Origin: Shewanella sp. 10N.286.48.A6
GTDB lineage: Bacteria; Pseudomonadota; Gammaproteobacteria; Enterobacterales; Shewanellaceae
Length of the DNA: 24,221 nucleotides
Assembly (NCBI RefSeq): GCF_002873135.1
Contig: NZ_MCVI01000041.1
Coordinates: forward strand, 1-24,221
Direction of reading: 5' to 3'
Below are positions 1 to 9,540 of the stretch, piece after piece (position 1 is the first letter of the stretch; the number at the start of each line of letters is the position of its first letter). A program made the translations under genes and the position numbers. The notes under the pieces were generated by a model. The model saw nothing but the letters and a program-made list of their open reading frames with translations. It was not told where the DNA came from and did no database searches.

Positions 1-15
1 AAAGTTATCGCTTAA
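1..15 (+). CDS. tuf: 3' end of elongation factor Tu gene (partial)
   Basis: The window opens in a reading frame giving Lys-Val-Ile-Ala and a TAA stop, followed by a second in-frame stop (TAG). EF-Tu of Shewanella ends in this tetrapeptide as I recall it, and in gammaproteobacteria the str operon (rpsL-rpsG-fusA-tuf) usually lies just upstream of rpsJ. An intrinsic terminator follows at 38-65. Only four codons are visible, so the call rests mainly on gene order. Confidence 0.6.
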   Translation, partial: KVIA

Positions 16-37
16 TAGCGTCTTTAGTTAACACATA

Positions 38-65
38 AAAAAAGGAAGCTTCGGCTTCCTTTTTT
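38..65 (+). terminator. Rho-independent terminator after tuf
   Basis: The stem GGAAGC (44-49) and GCTTCC (54-59) is closed by a TTCG tetraloop and extended by an A run upstream (37-43) pairing with a T run (60-65). The A and T runs on both sides make it potentially bidirectional. It separates the upstream tuf transcript from the S10 operon promoter that follows directly. Confidence 0.93.
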
Positions 66-72
66 GTTTTTA

Positions 73-100
73 TTGCATTTTGATTCTAACCATGTAAAAT
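73..100 (+). promoter_or_regulatory. Candidate sigma-70 promoter of the S10 operon
   Basis: A -35 element TTGCAT (73-78) and a -10 element TAAAAT (95-100) are separated by 16 bp. The -10 is followed at once by CCACCGCC (101-108), a GC-rich discriminator like those of rRNA P1 promoters, which is the hallmark of ppGpp/DksA-inhibited promoters. The start point should fall near 106-112, giving a leader of about 240 nt before rpsJ. Confidence 0.6.
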
Positions 101-107
101 CCACCGC

Positions 108-659
<552 letters not shown>

Positions 660-686
660 TTGAGATCCTTAGAAGAGGTTTGAAAG

Positions 687-1325
687 ATGGCTATCGGTCT
701 TATTGGTCGTAAAGTGGGTATGACTCGCATCTTCACAGAAGATGGCGCTTCAATCCCTGTAACAGTAATTGAAATTGCTGGTAACCGCGTAACTCAAGTG
801 AAAACTTTAGAAAACGACGGATACCGTGCTCTTCAAGTAACTACTGGTACCAAAAAAGCCAACCGCATCACTAAGCCAGAAGCAGGCCATTTTGCTAAGA
901 GCGGCGTAGAAGCCGGTCGAGGTTTATGGGAATTGCGTTTGGCAGATGGTGAAGGTGAAGGCATTGAAGTTGGTGCTGAACTTAACGTTGATATCTTTGC
1001 AGATACAGCGAAAGTTGATGTTACTGGTCAATCTAAAGGTAAGGGCTTCCAAGGCGGTATTAAACGCTGGAACTTCCACGCTCAAGATATGACACATGGT
1101 AACTCTTTGGCTCATAGATCTAATGGTTCTATTGGTCAAAACCAGACACCTGGTCGCGTTTTCAAAGGTAAGAAAATGTCTGGCCACATGGGTGCCGAGC
1201 AAGTAACTACTCAAAATCTAGACGTTGTACGTGTAGATGCAGAGCGTAACTTGTTATTGGTAAAAGGTGCTGTTCCTGGCGCTACCAATGGTGACTTGAT
1301 TATCAAGCCAGCCGTTAAAGCATAG
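687..1325 (+). CDS. rplC: 50S ribosomal protein L3
   Basis: A 212-residue protein, three longer than E. coli L3. It starts [16 protein letters not shown] and contains the signature [19 protein letters not shown] (126-144), followed by [20 protein letters not shown], the internal loop that reaches toward the peptidyl transferase centre. The glutamine methylated by PrmB in E. coli (Q150) corresponds to Q153. L3 is one of the two early assembly initiators of the 50S subunit. An AGAGG element precedes the ATG. It sits 16 bp before rplD in the same transcript. Confidence 0.99.
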   Translation: MAIGLIGRKVGMTRIFTEDGASIPVTVIEIAGNRVTQVKTLENDGYRALQVTTGTKKANRITKPEAGHFAKSGVEAGRGLWELRLADGEGEGIEVGAELNVDIFADTAKVDVTGQSKGKGFQGGIKRWNFHAQDMTHGNSLAHRSNGSIGQNQTPGRVFKGKKMSGHMGAEQVTTQNLDVVRVDAERNLLLVKGAVPGATNGDLIIKPAVKA

Positions 1326-1341
1326 GTCTGAGGAGATAGTA

Positions 1342-1947
1342 ATGGAATTGGTATTGAAAGACGCGCAAAGCGCTCTTGAAGTTTCCGAAACTACCTTCGG
1401 CCGTGACTTTAACGAGGCATTGGTCCATCAGGTAGTTGTAGCTTACGCTGCAAACGCGCGTCAGGGCACTCGTGCTCAACAGACTCGTGCGGAAGTAACT
1501 GGCTCAGGCAAAAAGCCTTGGCGTCAGAAAGGCACAGGCCGAGCTCGTGCCGGTAGTGTTAAAGGCCCGATCTGGCGTGGCGGTGGCGTAACATTCGCTG
1601 CTAAAACACAAGATCACAGCCAAAAAGTTAACAAAAAGATGTACCGTGGTGCTCTAAAAAGCATTCTTTCTGAATTGGTACGTCAAGAGCGTTTAGTCGT
1701 TGTTGAATCTTTTAGTGTTGAAGCTCCTAAAACTAAAGAGCTGAAAGTTAAGTTAAAAGAAATGCAACTAGAAGACGTTCTAATTGTTACTGCAGATGTT
1801 GATGAGAATTTATTCTTAGCAGCACGCAACTTATACAAGGTTGACGTACGTGACGTAGCGGGTCTAGACCCAGTTAGTCTAATCGCGTTCAACACTGTTC
1901 TTGTTACTGCTGATGCAGTGAAGCAAATCGAGGAGATGCTAGCATGA
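1342..1947 (+). CDS. rplD: 50S ribosomal protein L4, S10 operon autorepressor
   Basis: A 201-residue protein, the same length as E. coli L4. The long loop rich in Arg, Lys and Gly (about residues 41-95, with [20 protein letters not shown] and [12 protein letters not shown]) is the extension that lines the polypeptide exit tunnel together with L22. In E. coli, free L4 also represses its own operon through the leader upstream of rpsJ, so its partner site should be the hairpin at 269-320. Its stop overlaps the rplW start (ATGA, 1944-1947), which indicates translational coupling. Confidence 0.99.
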   Translation: MELVLKDAQSALEVSETTFGRDFNEALVHQVVVAYAANARQGTRAQQTRAEVTGSGKKPWRQKGTGRARAGSVKGPIWRGGGVTFAAKTQDHSQKVNKKMYRGALKSILSELVRQERLVVVESFSVEAPKTKELKVKLKEMQLEDVLIVTADVDENLFLAARNLYKVDVRDVAGLDPVSLIAFNTVLVTADAVKQIEEMLA

Positions 1948-2246
1948 TCACCGAAGAACGTTTGCTAAAAGTTATCTTAGCGCCACATGTATCTGAAAAG
2001 AGCACTGTATTAGCTGAGAAAAACAACACTGTAGTTTTCCGCGTAGCAATCGATGCGACTAAAGCAGAGATTAAAGCTGCTGTAGCGAAACTTTTCGAAG
2101 TTGAAGTTGATAGTGTTCGCACTTTGGTAAACAAAGGCAAAACTAAACGTACCGGTGGCCGTGTAGGTCGTCGTAGCGATTGGAAAAAAGCCTATGTAAC
2201 TTTAGCTGCTGGTGCTGACATCGATTTCGTCGGTGGCGCTGAGTAA
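1944..2246 (+). CDS. rplW: 50S ribosomal protein L23
   Basis: A 100-residue protein, matching E. coli L23 in length. It lies at the exit of the nascent chain tunnel, where trigger factor and SRP dock. The key contact residue Glu18 is present in the motif APHVSEKS (13-20). [13 protein letters not shown] and [13 protein letters not shown] are typical of the family. The ATG overlaps the rplD stop by 4 nt. The rplB ribosome binding site (AAAGGAG) follows directly after its stop. Confidence 0.99.
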   Translation: MITEERLLKVILAPHVSEKSTVLAEKNNTVVFRVAIDATKAEIKAAVAKLFEVEVDSVRTLVNKGKTKRTGGRVGRRSDWKKAYVTLAAGADIDFVGGAE

Positions 2247-2262
2247 GCAAAGGAGAATTATC

Positions 2263-3087
2263 ATGGCAGTTATTAAGTGTAAGCCAACCTCTCCAGGTCG
2301 TCGCCACGTTGTTAAAGTGGTGAACAGCGACTTGCATAAAGGGAAACCTTTTGCAGGCCTGTTGGCTAAGAAATCTAAAAGTGGTGGCCGTAACAATACG
2401 GGTCGCATCACTGTTCGTCACGTTGGTGGTGGACACAAGCAGCATTATCGTATTATTGATTTCAAACGCAATAAAGACGGTATCCCTGCGAAAATTGAAC
2501 GTCTGGAATATGATCCAAACCGTACAGCTAACATTGCGTTAGTATTGTACGCAGACGGTGAGCGTCGCTACATTCTTGCCGCTAAAGGCATGAAAGCTGG
2601 TGATGCAATCCAATCTGGTGTGGATGCAGACATCAAAACCGGTAACGCAATGCCGCTTCGCAACATCCCAGTGGGTAGTGTTGTGCACGCAGTAGAAATG
2701 AAACCTGGTAAAGGTGCTCAAATCGCGCGTTCAGCTGGTGCTTATGTTCAAGTTGTTGCTCGTGATAACCAATATGCAACTTTACGTCTTCGCTCTGGCG
2801 AAATGCGCAAAGTGCCTGTTGATTGTCGTGCAACATTCGGTGAAGTTGGAAATGCCGAGCACATGCTACGCCAGTTAGGTAAAGCAGGTGCTAAACGCTG
2901 GAGAGGCGTACGCCCTACAGTGCGTGGTGTTGCAATGAACCCGGTAGACCATCCACACGGTGGTGGTGAAGGCCGTACTTCTGGTGGTCGTCATCCAGTA
3001 AGTCCATGGGGTGTGCCAACTAAGGGTTATAAAACTCGTAGTAATAAGCTCACCGACAAGTACATTGTACGTCGTCGTAACAAATAG
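2263..3087 (+). CDS. rplB: 50S ribosomal protein L2
   Basis: A 274-residue protein starting [16 protein letters not shown]. The open frame extends 17 codons upstream into rplW, but the ATG at 2263 has a strong AAAGGAG element (2249-2255) and gives the family N-terminus, so I chose it. L2 binds 23S rRNA near the peptidyl transferase centre and forms intersubunit bridge B7b. The invariant histidine linked to peptidyl transfer (H229 in E. coli numbering) is H230 in [14 protein letters not shown]. coli L2 is 273 residues. Confidence 0.99.
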   Translation: MAVIKCKPTSPGRRHVVKVVNSDLHKGKPFAGLLAKKSKSGGRNNTGRITVRHVGGGHKQHYRIIDFKRNKDGIPAKIERLEYDPNRTANIALVLYADGERRYILAAKGMKAGDAIQSGVDADIKTGNAMPLRNIPVGSVVHAVEMKPGKGAQIARSAGAYVQVVARDNQYATLRLRSGEMRKVPVDCRATFGEVGNAEHMLRQLGKAGAKRWRGVRPTVRGVAMNPVDHPHGGGEGRTSGGRHPVSPWGVPTKGYKTRSNKLTDKYIVRRRNK

Positions 3088-3090
3088 TAA

Positions 3091-3381
<291 letters not shown>

Positions 3382-3396
3382 TACGGGAGACATAAG

Positions 3397-3729
3397 ATGG
3401 AAGTTTTAGCTAAACATCGTTACGCCCGTACGTCTGCGCAGAAGGCCCGTCTAGTTGCTGATCAAATTCGCGGGTTGCCTGTATCTAAGGCGCTTGAGAT
3501 TTTGACCTTCAGCCCTAAGAAAGCCGCCGTACTGGTTAAGAAAGTACTAGACTCAGCTATCGCAAACGCCGAACACAACGAAGGTGCAGATATCGATGAG
3601 CTTAAAGTTGGCCAAGTCTTTGTTGACGAAGCACCAACTATGAAGCGCATCATGCCTCGTGCCAAAGGCCGCGCTGATCGTATCATGAAGCGTACCAGCC
3701 ACATTACTGTGGTTGTATCAGATCGCTAG
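3397..3729 (+). CDS. rplV: 50S ribosomal protein L22
   Basis: A 110-residue protein, the same as E. coli. The globular part ([26 protein letters not shown]) is followed by the long hairpin [24 protein letters not shown] (about 80-103), whose tip reaches the exit tunnel constriction, the site where macrolide-resistance changes occur in this family. No deletion is visible in that loop. A GGGAGA element precedes the ATG. It is followed by rpsC 12 bp later. Confidence 0.99.
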   Translation: MEVLAKHRYARTSAQKARLVADQIRGLPVSKALEILTFSPKKAAVLVKKVLDSAIANAEHNEGADIDELKVGQVFVDEAPTMKRIMPRAKGRADRIMKRTSHITVVVSDR

Positions 3730-3741
3730 GAGAAGAGAGCA

Positions 3742-4431
3742 ATGGGACAGAAAGTACATCCTAATGGTATCCGTCTGGGTATCACGAAGCCTTGGATCTC
3801 TACTTGGTACGCCGATAAGTCAGATTATGCGAATAATCTGAACAGCGACTGGGAAGTTCGTCAATATCTTACAGAGAAATTGAAGGCTGCATCAGTATCT
3901 AAAATCGTTATCGAGCGTCCTGCGAAGAGCATCCGCGTTACTATTCACACTGCCCGTCCAGGCGTTGTGATTGGTAAGAAAGGTGAAGACGTTGAAGTAT
4001 TACGTGCACATGTATCTAAAATTACAGGCACTACTGCTCAAATCAACATCGCTGAGATCCGTAAGCCTGAGTTAGACGCAAAGTTAGTTGCTGACAGTAT
4101 TGCGCAGCAACTAGAACGTCGTGTTATGTTCCGTCGCGCTATGAAGCGTGCAGTTCAAAACGCAATGCGCATTGGTGCTCAAGGTATCAAAGTTGAAGTG
4201 AGCGGCCGTCTAGGCGGAGCTGAAATCGCACGTTCTGAGTGGTATCGTGAAGGTCGTGTACCTTTGCATACTCTACGTGCTGATATCGACTATTCTACAG
4301 CTGAAAGTCACACCCAATACGGTGTGATTGGCGTTAAAGTTTGGATCTTCAAAGGCGAAGTTCTAGACGGTAACGTTGTCGCGTTAGAAGAGCCGAAGCA
4401 GCAGTCTAAGCGCAAGCCTCGTGCTAAATAG
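3742..4431 (+). CDS. rpsC: 30S ribosomal protein S3
   Basis: A 229-residue protein (233 in E. coli). It contains a type 2 KH domain with the GKKG loop at residues 78-81, then the C-terminal S3 domain. Arg131, Arg132 and Lys135, the residues needed for mRNA helicase activity at the entry tunnel in E. coli, are conserved in [12 protein letters not shown]. The C-terminal end ([11 protein letters not shown]) is short and basic. The ribosome binding site is AGGAGAAGAG, and the gap to rplP is 11 bp. Confidence 0.99.
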   Translation: MGQKVHPNGIRLGITKPWISTWYADKSDYANNLNSDWEVRQYLTEKLKAASVSKIVIERPAKSIRVTIHTARPGVVIGKKGEDVEVLRAHVSKITGTTAQINIAEIRKPELDAKLVADSIAQQLERRVMFRRAMKRAVQNAMRIGAQGIKVEVSGRLGGAEIARSEWYREGRVPLHTLRADIDYSTAESHTQYGVIGVKVWIFKGEVLDGNVVALEEPKQQSKRKPRAK

Positions 4432-4442
4432 GAGAAACTTTA

Positions 4443-4853
4443 ATGCTGCAACCTAAACGTATGAAGTTTCGCAAGATGTTCAAAGGCCGTAACCGCGGTC
4501 TAGCGAACGGTACTGAAGTTAGCTTTGGTACTTTCGGTTTGAAAGCTGTCGGCCGTGGTCGTTTAACAGCTCGTCAAATCGAATCTGCACGTCGTGCCAT
4601 GACACGTCACATTAAACGTCAAGGACAAATTTGGATTCGAGTTTTCCCTGACAAGCCAATTACCTCTAAGCCTCTTGAAGTGCGTATGGGTAAAGGTAAG
4701 GGTAACGTTGAATACTGGGTATGTCAGATTCAACCTGGTAAGGTTCTTTATGAGATGAATGGTGTATCTGAAGAGTTAGCGCGTGAAGCGTTTGCTTTAG
4801 CTTCTGCCAAGCTTCCTATTAAGACTACCTTCGTAACTAAGACGGTGATGTAA
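4443..4853 (+). CDS. rplP: 50S ribosomal protein L16
   Basis: A 136-residue protein, the same as E. coli L16. It organises the A-site tRNA elbow contact and is a late assembly protein. Arg81, which is hydroxylated by the oxygenase YcfD (RoxA) in E. coli, is present in [16 protein letters not shown]. The last base of its TAA stop is the first base of the rpmC ATG (4853), giving tight coupling. TAGGAGA lies upstream of the start. Confidence 0.99.
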
Positions 4854-5044
4854 TGAAAGCGAGCGAACTAAGAGAAAAGAGCGTTGAAGAACTTAACGCT
4901 GAATTACTTGGTCTGCTGCGTGAGCAGTTTAACCTGCGTATGCAACACGCTACTGGTCAGTTGACTCAAACGAATCAATTGAAATTAGTGCGTCGTAACA
5001 TTGCACGTGTTAAGACCATTATTACTTCTAAGGCAGGTGCGTAA
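4853..5044 (+). CDS. rpmC: 50S ribosomal protein L29
   Basis: A 63-residue, mostly helical protein, the same length as E. coli L29. It begins [19 protein letters not shown] and includes [21 protein letters not shown]29 sits next to L23 at the tunnel exit. Its start shares one base with the rplP stop and its stop shares one base with the rpsQ start (5044), so L16, L29 and S17 are translated as a coupled block. Confidence 0.99.
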
Positions 5045-5292
5045 TGTCTGATAAAATCCGTACTTTGCAAGGTCGAGTTCTTAGCAACAAAATGGACAAG
5101 TCTATTACTGTTGCTATTGCACGCCAAGTGAAACATCCTATTTATGGGAAGTACATTAAGCGTACAACTAAGATCCATGCACATGACGAAACCAATCAGT
5201 GTAATGAAGGTGACGTAGTGACTATTAGTCAGTGTCGTCCTCTTTCTAAGACTAAGTCTTGGACACTTGTTGAAGTAGTAACAAAAGCCTAG
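5044..5292 (+). CDS. rpsQ: 30S ribosomal protein S17
   Basis: An 82-residue protein (84 in E. coli) with an OB-fold. It contains [16 protein letters not shown] and the family signature [23 protein letters not shown] at the C-terminus. S17 is a primary binder of the 16S rRNA 5' domain. It is the last gene of the S10 operon: an intrinsic terminator follows 18 bp after the stop. Confidence 0.99.
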   Translation: MSDKIRTLQGRVLSNKMDKSITVAIARQVKHPIYGKYIKRTTKIHAHDETNQCNEGDVVTISQCRPLSKTKSWTLVEVVTKA

Positions 5293-5310
5293 TAATCATT
5301 AGGTTATAGT

Positions 5311-5345
5311 AAACGGCTCCAATGCTTGGGGCCGTTTGTTTTTTT
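5311..5345 (+). terminator. Rho-independent terminator ending the S10 operon
   Basis: The stem AAACGGCTCC (5311-5320) pairs with GGGGCCGTTT (5328-5337) with one T-G wobble, around the loop AATGCTT. A T-rich run (5335-5345, broken by one G) follows. It lies between rpsQ and the spc promoter, where the E. coli cluster also separates two transcription units. Confidence 0.92.
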
Positions 5346-5349
5346 ATAC

Positions 5350-5378
5350 TATGCAACCCAATATTTTGGTGTTATACT
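5350..5378 (+). promoter_or_regulatory. Candidate promoter of the spc operon
   Basis: The -10 element TATACT (5373-5378) is followed by TGCGCCCC (5379-5386), a strongly GC-rich discriminator of the rRNA type in an otherwise AT-rich gap. The best -35 at 17 bp spacing is TATGCA (5350-5355), which is weak (3 of 6). The location between the S10 terminator and rplN matches the spc promoter of E. coli. The -10 and discriminator carry the call; the -35 is uncertain. Confidence 0.55.
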
Positions 5379-5390
5379 TGCGCCCCATTT

Positions 5391-5445
5391 TTGAACAAAT
5401 TGCATTCAATGCTAATGAGTAATTAGCAAGGTATGAATTGTTCAA
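5391..5445 (+). promoter_or_regulatory. Three-tier hairpin in the spc operon leader
   Basis: Three nested perfect inverted repeats stack on one axis: TTGAACAA/TTGTTCAA (5391-5398/5438-5445), TTCA/TGAA (5405-5408/5434-5437) and GCTAAT/ATTAGC (5411-5416/5422-5427) around the loop GAGTA. Asymmetric internal loops separate the tiers. It would start a few nucleotides after the predicted transcript start and end about 60 nt before rplN. No T run follows, so it is not a terminator. It may be a leader control element or a 5' stabiliser; the function is unknown. Confidence 0.55.
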
Positions 5446-5506
5446 GAAGTGGACAAATATGATCCCAATTTCGGGGTTTTGTAGTAACGATAGCGGAGCA
5501 CTTAAA

Positions 5507-5875
5507 ATGATCCAAATGCAATCGACTCTAGACGTCGCGTGTAACAGTGGCGCTCGTAGAGTTCAGTGTATTAAGGTCTTGGGTGGCTCTCATCGTCGTT
5601 ATGCCGGTATCGGCGACGTCATCAAGGTTTCTGTTAAAGAAGCTATTCCTCGCGCTAAAGCGAAGAAAGGTGATGTATATAACGCGGTGGTAGTCCGTAC
5701 TAAGAAAGGCGTACGTCGTCCAGATGGTTCTGTCATTCGCTTCGATCGGAATGCAGCAGTTTTGCTTAACGCAAACCTTGCACCGATTGGTACTCGTATT
5801 TTTGGACCAGTGACACGTGAATTGCGCAACGAGCAGTTTATGAAAATCGTCTCTCTGGCACCAGAAGTACTGTAA
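5507..5875 (+). CDS. rplN: 50S ribosomal protein L14
   Basis: A 122-residue protein (123 in E. coli). The frame is open 23 codons further upstream, but that part overlaps the leader and looks nothing like the family. The ATG at 5507 has CGGAG (5494-5498) at good distance and gives [18 protein letters not shown], so it is the start. [25 protein letters not shown] and the [12 protein letters not shown] region are L14 hallmarks. L14 forms intersubunit bridge B8 and is the docking site of the silencing factor RsfS. It is the first gene of the spc operon. Confidence 0.98.
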   Translation: MIQMQSTLDVACNSGARRVQCIKVLGGSHRRYAGIGDVIKVSVKEAIPRAKAKKGDVYNAVVVRTKKGVRRPDGSVIRFDRNAAVLLNANLAPIGTRIFGPVTRELRNEQFMKIVSLAPEVL

Positions 5876-5886
5876 GGAGCTTCAAA

Positions 5887-6201
5887 ATGGCAGCTAAAAT
5901 CCGTCGTGAAGACGAAGTAATTGTATTAGCAGGTAAAGACAAGGGTAAACGAGCAAAAGTTTCTCAAGTCCTACCTACTGGTAAGTTGATTGTTGAAGGC
6001 ATCAATCTTGTTAAAAAACACCAAAAGCCAAACCCACAATTGGGCGTAACTGGTGGTGTAATCGAGAAAGAAGCAGCGATACAAGCATCAAACGTAGCGA
6101 TCTTTAACCAAGCCACAGGCAAGGCAGATCGTGTTGGTTTCCGATTCGAAGACGGCAAAAAAGTCCGTTTCTTTAAATCGAATAGTGAACTCATTAAGTA
6201 A
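5887..6201 (+). CDS. rplX: 50S ribosomal protein L24
   Basis: A 104-residue protein, the same as E. coli. A KOW motif lies at residues 6-33 ([18 protein letters not shown]). L24 is the second assembly initiator of the 50S subunit, together with L3, binding domain I of 23S rRNA near the tunnel exit. The ribosome binding site AAGGAG overlaps the region just after the rplN stop. rplE follows after 12 bp. Confidence 0.99.
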   Translation: MAAKIRREDEVIVLAGKDKGKRAKVSQVLPTGKLIVEGINLVKKHQKPNPQLGVTGGVIEKEAAIQASNVAIFNQATGKADRVGFRFEDGKKVRFFKSNSELIK

Positions 6202-6213
6202 ACGGAGTAAACG

Positions 6214-6753
6214 ATGGCGAAACTGCATGATAAATATCAAGAGACTGTTATTGCAGAACTTTCTAAAAAGTTCGAATATACCAGTGTCATGCAAGTCCCT
6301 CGGATTGAAAAAATCACCCTTAACATGGGTGTAGGCGAAGCCGTTGCAGACAAAAAAGTTATGGAGCATGCGCTCCGTGATATGACTGCAATCGCTGGCC
6401 AAAAACCAGTTGTAACTGTTGCACGTAAATCAGTTGCTGGTTTTAAAATCCGTGAAGGCTACCCTATTGGCTGTAAAGTTACCCTACGCGGTGAGCGTAT
6501 GTGGGAATTTTTAGAGCGTTTAGTTGACATTGCAATCCCACGTATTCGTGACTTCCGTGGCCTAAGCGCAAAAGCGTTTGACGGTCGTGGTAACTACGCA
6601 ATGGGTGTGCGTGAGCAAATCATCTTCCCAGAAATCGATTACGATAAAATCGATAAGATTCGTGGTATGGATATTGTTATCACTACTACTGCGAAGAATG
6701 ATGAAGAAGGTCGTGCTTTGTTAGACGCATTTAACTTCCCATTCAAGAAATAA
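6214..6753 (+). CDS. rplE: 50S ribosomal protein L5
   Basis: A 179-residue protein, as in E. coli. It contains the signatures [19 protein letters not shown] and [26 protein letters not shown], and ends FPFKK. L5 binds 5S rRNA with L18 and L25, contacts P-site tRNA and bridges to S13. In E. coli the S8 repressor binds the mRNA at this gene's start; a candidate stem here lies at 6223-6256. CGGAG lies 5 nt before the ATG. Confidence 0.99.
   Translation: MAKLHDKYQETVIAELSKKFEYTSVMQVPRIEKITLNMGVGEAVADKKVMEHALRDMTAIAGQKPVVTVARKSVAGFKIREGYPIGCKVTLRGERMWEFLERLVDIAIPRIRDFRGLSAKAFDGRGNYAMGVREQIIFPEIDYDKIDKIRGMDIVITTTAKNDEEGRALLDAFNFPFKK
6223..6256 (+). promoter_or_regulatory. Candidate S8 translational operator in the rplE start region
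   Basis: Within the first codons of rplE, CTGCA (6223-6227) pairs with TGCAG (6252-6256) and ATAA (6230-6233) with TTAT (6248-6251), leaving a two-base TG bulge on the 5' side and a 14-nt apical region. In E. coli, S8 represses the spc operon by binding an imperfect helix in just this place, which mimics its 16S rRNA site. The core bases of the E. coli site are not clearly conserved, so this rests on position and pairing. Confidence 0.4.
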
Positions 6754-6763
6754 GGGTAGCATA

Positions 6764-7069
6764 ATGGCAAAATCATCTATGAAAGCACGTGAAGCAAAGC
6801 GTGCACAGCTCGTAGCTAAATATGCTGAAAAGCGTTTAGCACTTAAGGCTATTATCAGCGCACCTGCGACTTCTGACGAAGACCGTTGGGAAGCTGTTCT
6901 TAAGTTACAAGCTCTACCTCGTGATTCTAGCGCTGCGCGTCAACGCAACCGTTGTAATCAAACTGGTCGCCCACATGGTTTCTTACGTAAATTCGGCCTT
7001 AGCCGTATTAAATTACGTGAAGCTACTATGCGTGGTGAAGTTCCTGGTCTACGTAAGGCCAGCTGGTAA
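6764..7069 (+). CDS. rpsN: 30S ribosomal protein S14, zinc-free (C-) type
   Basis: A 101-residue protein, the long form typical of enteric and related bacteria. The C-terminal half holds [21 protein letters not shown] and [11 protein letters not shown]. It has a single cysteine (C64) and no pair of CXXC motifs, so it belongs to the C- class that does not bind zinc. S14 sits in the 30S head. An AGGG ribosome binding site is present 10 bp after rplE. Confidence 0.99.
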   Translation: MAKSSMKAREAKRAQLVAKYAEKRLALKAIISAPATSDEDRWEAVLKLQALPRDSSAARQRNRCNQTGRPHGFLRKFGLSRIKLREATMRGEVPGLRKASW

Positions 7070-7093
7070 GCACTTGTCACGGAGTAAGCTAAT

Positions 7094-7486
7094 ATGAGCA
7101 TGCAAGATCCTATTGCGGATATGTTAACACGTATTCGTAACGGCCAAGCTGCTAACAAAGTATCAGTAAAGATGCCTTCAGCTAAGTTAAAAGTAGCAAT
7201 TGCGAAATTACTTAAAGATGAAGGTTACATTACTGACTACGCCGTAGCAGAAGAAGCCAAGCCTGAATTAGAAATCACTTTAAAGTATTTCCAAGGCAAA
7301 CCAGTCGTTGAGACTATCCAGCGCGTAAGTCGTCCTGGTCTTCGTATTTACAAAGGTAAAAACGAACTTCCAAAGGTGATGGGCGGTCTGGGTGTCGCAA
7401 TTGTGTCCACTTCTAAAGGCTTGATGACCGATCGTGCTGCCCGCCTAACAGGCATGGGTGGCGAGGTTATCTGCTACGTAGCGTAA
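7094..7486 (+). CDS. rpsH: 30S ribosomal protein S8, spc operon autorepressor
   Basis: A 130-residue protein, as in E. coli, starting [18 protein letters not shown] and ending with the conserved [15 protein letters not shown]8 binds the central domain of 16S rRNA early in 30S assembly. In E. coli, free S8 shuts off translation of the spc operon from rplE onward; a candidate operator is at 6223-6256. ACGGAG precedes the ATG. Confidence 0.99.
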   Translation: MSMQDPIADMLTRIRNGQAANKVSVKMPSAKLKVAIAKLLKDEGYITDYAVAEEAKPELEITLKYFQGKPVVETIQRVSRPGLRIYKGKNELPKVMGGLGVAIVSTSKGLMTDRAARLTGMGGEVICYVA

Positions 7487-7496
7487 GGAGCTAGGT

Positions 7497-8030
7497 ATGT
7501 CACGTGTAGCAAAAGCACCAGTGTCTATTCCTGCCGGCGTAGAGGTGACCTTAAACGAACAAACTATCACCGTAAAAGGTACTAAAGGTAGTTTGACTCG
7601 AGAAATCAACAAAGCGGTAAGTGTTGTTCTAGACAACGGCGTACTAAGTTTTGGTCCAGTTGAAGGCGTTGCTAACGCTTGGGCTCAAGCTGGTACAGCT
7701 CGTGCACTAGTAAACAACATGGTTGTTGGTGTTTCTGAAGGATTTGTTAAAAAATTAAAGTTAATTGGTGTTGGTTACCGTGCGAAAGCAGCTGGTTCAA
7801 ACCTAGATCTAACTTTAGGTTTCTCACATCCATTGGTTCACAAACTTCCCGCAGGTGTTACTGCAGAGTGTCCTAGCCAAACTGACATCGTCCTTTCGGG
7901 CGTTGATAAACAGTTAGTTGGTCAGGTTGCTGCTGAGATTCGTGGCTATCGTCCACCAGAGCCTTATAAAGGCAAAGGTGTTCGTTATGCAGACGAGCAA
8001 GTACGCCGTAAAGAGGCTAAGAAGAAGTAG
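7497..8030 (+). CDS. rplF: 50S ribosomal protein L6
   Basis: A 177-residue protein, the same length as E. coli, made of two related domains (about 1-80 and 81-177). The C-terminal signature [24 protein letters not shown] is intact. L6 sits at the factor-binding site near the sarcin-ricin loop, where gentamicin-resistance changes truncate this end in other species. AAGGAG lies upstream. It is part of the continuous spc array. Confidence 0.99.
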   Translation: MSRVAKAPVSIPAGVEVTLNEQTITVKGTKGSLTREINKAVSVVLDNGVLSFGPVEGVANAWAQAGTARALVNNMVVGVSEGFVKKLKLIGVGYRAKAAGSNLDLTLGFSHPLVHKLPAGVTAECPSQTDIVLSGVDKQLVGQVAAEIRGYRPPEPYKGKGVRYADEQVRRKEAKKK

Positions 8031-8040
8031 GTAACGCGAT

Positions 8041-8391
8041 ATGGATAAGAAAACATCTCGCTTACGTCGCGCTCTGCGTGCTCGTAAGAAGATCCAAGAG
8101 CTGGGCGTGAACCGTCTGGTTGTACATCGTACACCGCGTCACATTTATGCTCAGGTGATTAATCCTGAAGCTCAGGTGTTGGCAGTTGCTTCAACCGTTG
8201 AAAAAGCGGTTAAAGAACTACTAAAGAGTACCGGTAACGTAGACGCAGCTAAAGCAGTGGGTAAAACTGTTGCAGAGCGTGCGATCGAAAAAGGTGTAAC
8301 TTCGGTTGCATTCGACCGTTCTGGTTTCAAGTATCACGGTCGCGTAGCAGCATTAGCTGACGCAGCTCGTGAAGCTGGCCTGAAATTCTAA
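8041..8391 (+). CDS. rplR: 50S ribosomal protein L18
   Basis: A 116-residue protein (117 in E. coli). The basic N-terminus [22 protein letters not shown] is the 5S rRNA-binding tail, and the [26 protein letters not shown] end is diagnostic. L18 forms the central protuberance with L5 and 5S rRNA. The 10-bp gap after rplF contains only a weak ribosome binding site (AGGTAACG), suggesting translational coupling. Confidence 0.99.
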   Translation: MDKKTSRLRRALRARKKIQELGVNRLVVHRTPRHIYAQVINPEAQVLAVASTVEKAVKELLKSTGNVDAAKAVGKTVAERAIEKGVTSVAFDRSGFKYHGRVAALADAAREAGLKF

Positions 8392-8403
8392 GGGGTTATA
8401 AAA

Positions 8404-8907
8404 ATGGCTAAATTAGAAGCTCAGCAGAAAGACGATTTGCAAGAGAAATTGATTGCAGTTAATCGTGTTTCTAAAGTAGTTAAAGGTGGTCGTATCTTTA
8501 GCTTCACCGCACTAACAGTGGTAGGTGATGGTAACGGTAAGATTGGCTATGGCTATGGTAAAGCGCGCGAAGTTCCAGCTGCTATTCAAAAAGCAATGGA
8601 AAAAGCCCGTCGTAACATGGTAACCGTGGAGTTGAACGCAGGTACACTGCATCACCCAGTTAAAGGTCGCCATACTGGTTCGCGTGTTTACATGCAACCA
8701 GCATCGGAAGGTACCGGTATTATTGCCGGTGGCGCAATGCGTGCCGTATTGGAAGTAGCAGGCGTTCATAACGTTCTGTCAAAAGCATACGGTTCTACTA
8801 ACCCGATCAACATCGTTCGAGCTACTGTCGATGCGTTGGTGCACATGAAGTCACCAGCACAAGTTGCAGCTAAGCGCGGCTTGAATGTTGATGAAATTCG
8901 AGGTTAA
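8404..8907 (+). CDS. rpsE: 30S ribosomal protein S5
   Basis: A 167-residue protein, as in E. coli. The N-terminal double-stranded RNA-binding fold begins near residue 15 and carries the loop [13 protein letters not shown] (22-34), where spectinomycin-resistance changes occur; it is intact. The glycine-rich segment [16 protein letters not shown] (39-54) is typical. S5 lines the mRNA entry channel with S3 and S4 and affects decoding accuracy. AAGGGG lies before the start. Confidence 0.99.
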   Translation: MAKLEAQQKDDLQEKLIAVNRVSKVVKGGRIFSFTALTVVGDGNGKIGYGYGKAREVPAAIQKAMEKARRNMVTVELNAGTLHHPVKGRHTGSRVYMQPASEGTGIIAGGAMRAVLEVAGVHNVLSKAYGSTNPINIVRATVDALVHMKSPAQVAAKRGLNVDEIRG

Positions 8908-8913
8908 TGCACC

Positions 8914-9096
8914 ATGGCTACTAAAACGTTTAAAGTAACACAGACAAAGAGTGCGATTGGTCGTTTGCCAAAGCACCGTGCCTGTTTATTAGGTTTAGGC
9001 CTAAGACGTATTGGCCACACCGTTGAAGTTGAAGATACTCCTTCAGTTCGCGGTATGGTTAATAAAGTTTACTACATGGTTAAGGTGGAGGATTAA
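8914..9096 (+). CDS. rpmD: 50S ribosomal protein L30
   Basis: A 60-residue protein (59 in E. coli): [40 protein letters not shown] fits the family along its whole length. It lies 6 bp after rpsE, and the rplO start is 2 bp past its stop. The GAGG just before the rpsE stop serves as its ribosome binding site. Confidence 0.99.
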   Translation: MATKTFKVTQTKSAIGRLPKHRACLLGLGLRRIGHTVEVEDTPSVRGMVNKVYYMVKVED

Positions 9097-9098
9097 TA

Positions 9099-9533
9099 AT
9101 GCGTTTAAATACTCTATCTCCAGCAGCAGGATCTAAGTCTGCTCCTAAGCGTGTAGGTCGTGGTATTGGTTCTGGTTTAGGTAAAACCGCAGGTCGTGGT
9201 CATAAGGGACAAAAGTCTCGTTCTGGCGGCGGTGTGCGTATCGGTTTTGAGGGTGGTCAAATGCCTCTTAAAATTCGTTTACCTAAATTCGGTTTTACCT
9301 CGCGCAAAGCTTTGGTCTCAGCTGAAGTTCGTTTACTCGAACTAGCAAAAGTTAACGGTGATGTTATCGACCTTAACGCACTGAAAGATGCGAACGTAAT
9401 TACTCGCAACATACAGTTTGCGAAAATCGTTCTTTCAGGTACCATTGAACGCCCAGTGACCGTTAAAGGTCTGAAGGTAACCAAAGGTGCACGTGCAGCT
9501 ATTGAAGCTGCCGGCGGCAAGATCGAGGAATAA
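9099..9533 (+). CDS. rplO: 50S ribosomal protein L15
   Basis: A 144-residue protein, as in E. coli. The Gly/Arg-rich N-terminal extension (residues 1-60, with [20 protein letters not shown] and [14 protein letters not shown]) threads into 23S rRNA; the globular domain follows and ends [13 protein letters not shown]15 is a late 50S assembly protein. GGAGG at the 3' end of rpmD is its ribosome binding site. Confidence 0.99.
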   Translation: MRLNTLSPAAGSKSAPKRVGRGIGSGLGKTAGRGHKGQKSRSGGGVRIGFEGGQMPLKIRLPKFGFTSRKALVSAEVRLLELAKVNGDVIDLNALKDANVITRNIQFAKIVLSGTIERPVTVKGLKVTKGARAAIEAAGGKIEE

Positions 9534-9540
9534 TACGTCG

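Noticed and set aside
924..1214. Antisense open frames inside ribosomal protein genes, this one in rplC being typical
   Set aside because: They are explained by the codon use of the strongly conserved sense genes; none has a ribosome binding site or known protein match that I can recognise.
5433..5462. Nine-codon leader peptide (MNCSRSGQI) before rplN
   Set aside because: AAGG lies only one base before the ATG, too close to act as a ribosome binding site, and no attenuator follows.
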